In this document: positions 59,725 through 64,000 of the stretch, piece after piece
How the letters are laid out: the number at the start of each line of letters is the position of its first letter
Position numbering within the stretch: position 1 is the first letter of the stretch
Assembly (NCBI GenBank): GCA_023435225.1
Contig: JAEYRX010000004.1
Coordinates: 1 to 64,000 of the forward strand
Direction: 5' to 3'
DNA length: 64,000 nucleotides
Source of the DNA: Bacillota bacterium
Lineage (GTDB): Bacteria; Bacillota; UBA4882; UBA8346
Notes under the pieces: generated by a model
Told to the model about the DNA's origin: nothing
Seen by the model: only the letters and a program-made list of their open reading frames with translations
The model's database searches: none
Position numbers and translations under genes: made by a program

Positions 59725-60375
59725 TTAATCCAATTTGACCGAGCCGTTTTCTATCTTAAGAATATCTCCATAAAAATTCATTTTGTTATCTTCAATAACT
59801 ATACCATCGCCATCTTTACACGAGTATACTGTTTTTTGAGATGTTTTAGAGTATTGTTTTACCTCATCCAAGTATTTAAAATCAGTATTCCAATGTGGCA
59901 TAAATTCAAAATTAATCAAATCCAATGCTTGAGTATTTTTTAGGTCAATAAAATTATCATCTCCAAATTGTGCAATATCAATGGTTTGTGACATTAATAT
60001 ACTTCCTGCGCTCACTCCAATTAAAACTTTGCCCTCTAAAACATAGTTTTGTAATAACGAAATAAAATTTCTCTTTTGCAGGGATGATAAAAACCAATAT
60101 GTATTACCTCCCGAAAGATGGATTGCATCACAACATAATAAATCATCAATTTTGGTCTCGTCAAATTCTTTATCTAAATCGAAATATAAAAGACTTTCTA
60201 TTCCTAGTTTTTTATAATATTCAACCTTCGGATTATAATATTTTCTAGTTATATCTGAAGCGGATGCTATATAACCAATTTTTGGGTTATCCTTATCTAT
60301 TAACCTTAAAAGCTCAAGATCAATCTTTTTATTCTCATCAATCATCTGATCACTATATAAAACAAGCTTTTTCAT
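59725..60375 (-). CDS. S51-family peptidase E-like protein
   Basis: 216 residues. A flavodoxin-like fold with GVSAGSILM (Ser nucleophile about 123) and SGGNTYW. Family members hydrolyse Asp-X dipeptides or cyanophycin. It lies 48 nt before the S41 peptidase start codon on the same strand, so co-transcription is likely. Start at ATG after AGAGGTT. Confidence 0.88.
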   Translation of the reverse strand: MKKLVLYSDQMIDENKKIDLELLRLIDKDNPKIGYIASASDITRKYYNPKVEYYKKLGIESLLYFDLDKEFDETKIDDLLCCDAIHLSGGNTYWFLSSLQKRNFISLLQNYVLEGKVLIGVSAGSILMSQTIDIAQFGDDNFIDLKNTQALDLINFEFMPHWNTDFKYLDEVKQYSKTSQKTVYSCKDGDGIVIEDNKMNFYGDILKIENGSVKLD

Positions 60376-60589
60376 AAATAACCTCTTTTAGTTTGACTTA
60401 ATAGCCGGAAGAACACGGAGATTCATGTATAGTTGATAACTTGCTTAAATACGACATATAATCGTTTGCAATTAAAATTAATTTAATGACAAAGCTATTT
60501 ACTATTTATTTTCTAGAGTATTCTGTAATCTTACATTTTTTCCTTCTTTTTCATATCGCAATGACATAAACACATAAGGGCGAAGTATT

Positions 60590-60971
60590 GATTAATTTGA
60601 ATCAATTTATCAAGCTTCCGGAATTCGGGTACAAATATCCAGTAGCAGTCCGTAGCCGTAAGGGGAATTATCGAAAGCGCGGTAAAGAACCAGAATTATA
60701 AGTCGTCCACTCCAGCTTCCACTTGACCTAAGCAAGTTAAAAACTTAGATGTCATGGAGCGACAAGCATCGATAGCATTATCTAGGGAATTGTTTGGGAT
60801 ATCATGCAAATGTCCCGGAATTGACCAACTAAAAAATGGTCTACCGGTTGTTTGTTTCAAGTCGGTGTTATCGGGGCCGGTCTGAAAAAAATATTCACTT
60901 ATAAAATTGAGTGCGGTCCAGGGGATGAAGGGGAGCCGGTTTTGACAATTATGTTGCCGGAGGAAGATTAG
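60590..60971 (+). pseudogene. Decayed DUF6573 copy interrupted by a hairpin repeat
   Basis: Similar at the nucleotide level to 57918-58232. The left part (LNQFIKLPEFGYKYPVA) and the right part (WDIMQMSRN, then KIFTYKIECGPGDEGEP and MLPEED) are recognisable, but several frameshifts and an in-frame TGA are present. The repeat at 60701-60779 replaces about 20 bp in the middle. The whole forms a dead duplicate. Confidence 0.8.
60701..60779 (+). repeat. Short interspersed hairpin repeat, copy 3
   Basis: AGTCGTCCACTCCAGCTTCC to GACAAGCATCGATAGCAT, as in copies 1 and 2. It lies within the DUF6573 remnant, which shows that the repeat transposes or is copied. Confidence 0.8.
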
Positions 60972-61179
60972 AGAACAGAAGCCGGAGGGGAGAAATCCTC
61001 TCTGGCTTTGATTATTTTAAAGGTTAATCTCTAATAATATTTTTAATTTGTAGTATTGTATGAAAAGATATTTTATAATGAATTAAAGATTTCCTAATTT
61101 CTCTAAACCATTATAGGGATTAGTCCAAGTAGTATAATACCGTTTTCATTTATTTTGATTTTTAGGAGTATTAATATCA

Positions 61180-61713
61180 ATGATGCCTAACGAAAACTGC
61201 TTAACCCAATATGATAGCTGGCTTACACTTAAGGATGGGCGGAAGGTTTTTATCAGACCTATTCAACAAAAGGATGAAAATCTTATTATTGATTTGTTTA
61301 AAAGACTTTCTCCACACTCCATATACTTGCGTTTTCTTGGGCAACTTAATAATCTTCCAAAAGAATTACTGTATCAATTTACTCATATAAACTATAATAG
61401 TGATTTTGCCCTTGCTGGAATTATTAAAGAAGATGGTAAGGATGCCATTGTTGGAACATCCCGTTATGCTTATTCCTCAACTGATAATGTTACCGAACTT
61501 GCAGTTACAGTCCGTGATGATTGGCAGCATTTCGGCTTGGGTAAATTATTATTAAAAAGAATTGTTGAGATTGGAAAAGAGCATGGGATCTATCGTTTCG
61601 GGGGTATGATAGAACCGCGGAACAAGATAATTAAACAGATTCTGTTGGACCTTGGGTATAAAGTAAAATATTCTTTAAAAGAAGGAGCTTTTCAAGTGGA
61701 GATTTTCGTATAG
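61180..61713 (+). CDS. GNAT-family N-acetyltransferase
   Basis: 177 residues. The acetyl-CoA-binding motif is near 110-125 (VRDDWQHFGLGKLLLKRIVE). AGGAG precedes the tandem ATGs at 61180/61183. Substrate unknown. Its N-terminus (DGRKVFIRPIQQKDENLI) is like the acetyltransferase parts of protein-lysine or amino-acid acetyltransferases. Confidence 0.85.
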   Translation: MMPNENCLTQYDSWLTLKDGRKVFIRPIQQKDENLIIDLFKRLSPHSIYLRFLGQLNNLPKELLYQFTHINYNSDFALAGIIKEDGKDAIVGTSRYAYSSTDNVTELAVTVRDDWQHFGLGKLLLKRIVEIGKEHGIYRFGGMIEPRNKIIKQILLDLGYKVKYSLKEGAFQVEIFV

Positions 61714-61809
61714 GGGCACAAGGAGGAACGAGTCGACAAGGGCCATTAAGAGGGGAGAGATCCGCTCTAGTTTTTTTGTTAAAGGATTGACTCATAGGAG
61801 TATATTTAA

Positions 61810-62049
61810 TTAAAGCATATTTAATGTATTATTTCGCCAGGCGTATCTCGTTCGAGATTTATATACAGGCATCAAGATTCGATGATATTCAGCTATTAAA
61901 AGATCAAGTTCCTGGCTCACCGCTAAAATATCATCATCAGTAACTCTGCGTTCTTCCCAAAGGCGCTTAAGATGAGCTTGGCCTTTTGTTATCGATGAAT
62001 GAAGAAAAAATATATGATCAATGTTTTCTTGCAAGTTTTTTAGTCCCAT
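61810..62049 (-). CDS. Spo0E-family aspartyl-phosphate phosphatase
   Basis: 79 residues from ATG 62049. The Spo0E signature is SQELDLLIAEYHRI. Such proteins dephosphorylate Spo0A~P and delay sporulation. The upstream 37 codons to 62160 lack a start with ribosome binding site and are unlikely to be translated. The terminator of HU overlaps its upstream region. Confidence 0.75.
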   Translation of the reverse strand: MGLKNLQENIDHIFFLHSSITKGQAHLKRLWEERRVTDDDILAVSQELDLLIAEYHRILMPVYKSRTRYAWRNNTLNML

Positions 62050-62147
62050 AATTTTACAATAAACCAAAATGTAATGGGAGTCAAGGATAATTTTATGAAA
62101 GATTAGTGTAACGGGACCATCATTAAAGGTGGCTACAATATAAAAAA

Positions 62148-62167
62148 CCCGTCCTGTCAAGGGCGGG
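62148..62167 (-). terminator. Terminator after HU gene
   Basis: CCCGTCCT (62148-62155) pairs with AGGGCGGG (62160-62167), one G-T pair. A T run on the minus strand follows (62142-62147 read as A on plus). Confidence 0.8.
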
Positions 62168-62176
62168 CTATCTTTT

Positions 62177-62455
62177 TTATTTCTTTGCTACTGCATCTTT
62201 TAAAGCTTTTCCGGCTTTAAATACTGGTACTTTCCGGGCGGCAATATTGATTTCTTTGCCTGTTTGGGGATTTCGACCCTTCCGAGCGGCCCGCTTTCTT
62301 ACATCGAAACTGCCGAAACCAACCAGAGTAACTTTGTCGCCTTTAGCAAGAGCTCCGCTGATGGCTGCAATAACAGCATCAATGGCATTACCGGAATCTT
62401 TCTTGGTTAATTTAGTTTTTGCTGCTACTTTGTCGATGAGTTCAGTTTTGGTCAA
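62177..62455 (-). CDS. hup: HU-type nucleoid protein
   Basis: 92 residues, standard length, with VTLVGFGSFDVRKRAARKGR and the signature of HU DNA-binding arms. Start TTG with AGGAGGCG upstream. It compacts the nucleoid and binds DNA non-specifically. A terminator lies just after the stop. Confidence 0.97.
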   Translation of the reverse strand: MTKTELIDKVAAKTKLTKKDSGNAIDAVIAAISGALAKGDKVTLVGFGSFDVRKRAARKGRNPQTGKEINIAARKVPVFKAGKALKDAVAKK

Positions 62456-62604
62456 AATAAACGCCTCCTAGTTAATATTGTTGATAAAAGTCTTGATAGT
62501 ATTAATTCTTGTTCTAACTATGTAACTATTCGGCAGATATTTCAGTAGCCTTTAGTATATTTTTTATGAAGAAACTCTTATATAGAGAGATTGATATGGT
62601 CTAC

Positions 62605-62868
62605 TTACTTTTTCATATAGGGGCTGCTTACTTCTATAGGGTTAAAGAATGCGGCGATGTCGATCTCCAATCCTTCGGCAATCCTGTATAACATGTCCAA
62701 AGAAAGAGATGTATTGGCTTGGGGTGCCTCTATTTTACTGATATGACTCACACTGACCTCTATCTTTTCAGCGAGAGCCTCCTGCGATAATCCACGGAGG
62801 TTACGGTAAAAAGCTATTTTTCTTCCGATCTCTCTATGTTGTTCTATAAACTTTTTTTGTCTACGCAA
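62605..62868 (-). CDS. XRE-family regulator
   Basis: 87 residues from TTG 62868, preceded by GGAGGTG; the longer frame to 63054 is not supported by a ribosome binding site. HTH in LSQEALAEKIEVSVSHISKIE. A SinR-like role is possible but not established. It is divergent from the diguanylate cyclase gene. Confidence 0.82.
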   Translation of the reverse strand: MRRQKKFIEQHREIGRKIAFYRNLRGLSQEALAEKIEVSVSHISKIEAPQANTSLSLDMLYRIAEGLEIDIAAFFNPIEVSSPYMKK

Positions 62869-63048
62869 CGACTGTACACCTCCTGCGTTTATTATAGATG
62901 GAGAGAAATGCAAATGCACTTCATATATGGTGAAATAATCTTGCATTAATTTTGCAATACATGGTATAATATGGATGAGTTCTGGTTGAGCTGATTGACA
63001 TTTTATAAGCTCTCTTCGGTATAGATAGCGAAAGATAGAGTGGTGAAT

Positions 63049-63714
63049 ATGCAAATTTTTTATTATTATGCGCCTTTAATAATTACAATATTGGGAATTT
63101 CGCTAGGTTTGGTCGGATATTACCTGGATATAATTTGTCCGGTAAATTGCAGAGGCTTATTATGGATGGGAATAACATTCATATTGGCCCTAGGGGGATT
63201 AATTATCGGAGTTTTAATTAAAAAACTAAGTATTAGCTCCCATACTGATTTTTTGACTGGTTTACGCAATCGAAGGTATTTTCATTCAAAGCTGAATAAG
63301 GAAGAAGCACGGGCGGCTAGAAATAAAACGTCATTATGCATTGCTATGATTGACGTGGATAATTTTAAAACAATCAATGATAATCATGGCCATATTGTTG
63401 GAGACAAGATAATATCTGACCTTGCCGGAATATTAAAGAAAAATACCAGAAGTACGGATATTGTTGCCCGTTGGGGCGGAGACGAGTTCGCCATAATTTT
63501 CTCGGAAACTTCTTTAACAGATGCCTATGAGATTATAGAGAGAATACGCCATAAGATTGAAGCTAGATATCGTTCCTCGTATGGTCTTACTATCAGCGCT
63601 GGAATTATTGAACTGGAGCCGGACCAGGATTTAAAAGAATTACTAACCAAAGCGGATCAAGCTTTATATAAAGCGAAAGCAGAAAAGAATTCAGTTATTA
63701 AGGTAAATAGTTGA
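63049..63714 (+). CDS. GGDEF diguanylate cyclase
   Basis: 221 residues. Two TM helices (about 5-23 and 35-60) and a GGDEF domain starting at TDFLTGLRNRR. The active site is GGDEF in VARWGGDEFAIIF; the inhibitory I-site RSTD lies five residues before it. It makes c-di-GMP, which would be the ligand of the GEMM-like riboswitch at 56445. ATG 63049 is chosen; GTG 63040 is possible. Confidence 0.92.
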   Translation: MQIFYYYAPLIITILGISLGLVGYYLDIICPVNCRGLLWMGITFILALGGLIIGVLIKKLSISSHTDFLTGLRNRRYFHSKLNKEEARAARNKTSLCIAMIDVDNFKTINDNHGHIVGDKIISDLAGILKKNTRSTDIVARWGGDEFAIIFSETSLTDAYEIIERIRHKIEARYRSSYGLTISAGIIELEPDQDLKELLTKADQALYKAKAEKNSVIKVNS

Positions 63715-63784
63715 GGTAAGGGAGTTTCATATTGTATTCAAATATTTTATTTTAGATTATTATGAAAATCACTCGAGGTATCAA

Positions 63785-63967
63785 GTGGGACGTCAATCAG
63801 GAAAAAATACTGTTTCTTTAGAAATACTCCAGGAGCAAATCAAAACCGCCCGAAATCGGATGCAACAATTATGGAACGAAAAAGGGTATACCGATATCGA
63901 AGTTTTAAACGCCAGCATTGAATTGGATTGCTTATTAAATAAATATCATCGATTAACTGGCATTTAA
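63785..63967 (+). CDS. Spo0E-family aspartyl-phosphate phosphatase
   Basis: 60 residues from GTG 63785 with CGAGGT upstream. The signature is NASIELDCLLNKYHRL. It is likely an independent Spo0A phosphatase next to the c-di-GMP cyclase gene. Confidence 0.8.
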   Translation: MGRQSGKNTVSLEILQEQIKTARNRMQQLWNEKGYTDIEVLNASIELDCLLNKYHRLTGI

Positions 63968-64000
63968 GGAAATAAATAGGCTTAATAAAAAAATGGGGAG

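Noticed and set aside
62869..63054. Extended N-terminus of the XRE regulator
   Set aside because: The upstream part is Cys/His-rich and compositionally odd, with no ribosome binding site; TTG 62868 follows GGAGGTG.

Overview
The window looks like the chromosome of a spore-forming Firmicute (Bacillota), probably one with an outer membrane. Two short Spo0E-type aspartyl-phosphate phosphatases, HU, TypA/BipA and strong AGGAGG ribosome binding sites point to Firmicutes. A complete Trb/VirB conjugation set with the outer-membrane-core partners TrbG (VirB9) and TrbI (VirB10) suggests a diderm lineage such as Limnochordia or a Hydrogenispora-like group. That taxonomic placement is inference; no rRNA is present.

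Layout. 1-18.5 kb is chromosomal: a membrane LuxR-type regulator, two lipoproteins (beta-propeller and formylglycine-generating-enzyme fold), a truncated leucine-rich-repeat gene, a methyltransferase, an AAA/DUF4143 ATPase, typA, an ankyrin protein, a metallophosphoesterase, a zinc-ribbon protein, DUF523, tRNA-Gly(TCC) and tRNA-Arg(TCT). Several decayed genes and intergenic palindromic repeats lie between them. 18.6-38.4 kb is the backbone of an integrative conjugative element next to the 3' end of tRNA-Arg: tyrosine integrase, XRE repressor, excisionase-like protein, winged-helix replication-type protein, trbF-trbG-trbI-traG-traD-like-trbB-trbC-trbD-trbE-lipoprotein-trbJ-trbL-traF, an oriT-like hairpin and a MOBQ relaxase. 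38.5-48.2 kb is cargo: small membrane proteins, hairpin-rich non-coding DNA, a RadC-like protein, an IS200 element that split an Argonaute fragment, a second decayed radC copy, and fragments of an integrase, a phage terminase and an element gene.

48.2-53.2 kb is the most unusual part: a compact cluster with its own promoter, made of a Cro/C1-type controller, two DNA methyltransferases of different motif order (one SPPY, one DPPY), a PD-(D/E)XK restriction-type nuclease and, overlapping the nuclease gene, a protein with two [4Fe-4S] ferredoxin-type motifs and a nuclease-like C-terminus. It reads as a type II/IIS-like restriction-modification system with an iron-sulfur subunit.

53.2-61 kb carries further mobile or defence-like genes: a second XRE repressor with operators inside a consensus promoter, paired small helical proteins around a four-helix-bundle gene, DUF3800 followed by a structured RNA-like element, a c-di-GMP-I (GEMM) riboswitch-like sequence on the minus strand, and a DUF6573-like gene with a decayed copy. 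S41 and S51 peptidases also lie here. 61-64 kb is chromosomal again: GNAT, Spo0E, HU, XRE, a GGDEF diguanylate cyclase and a second Spo0E. The element's right end was not found, so its outer boundary is open.
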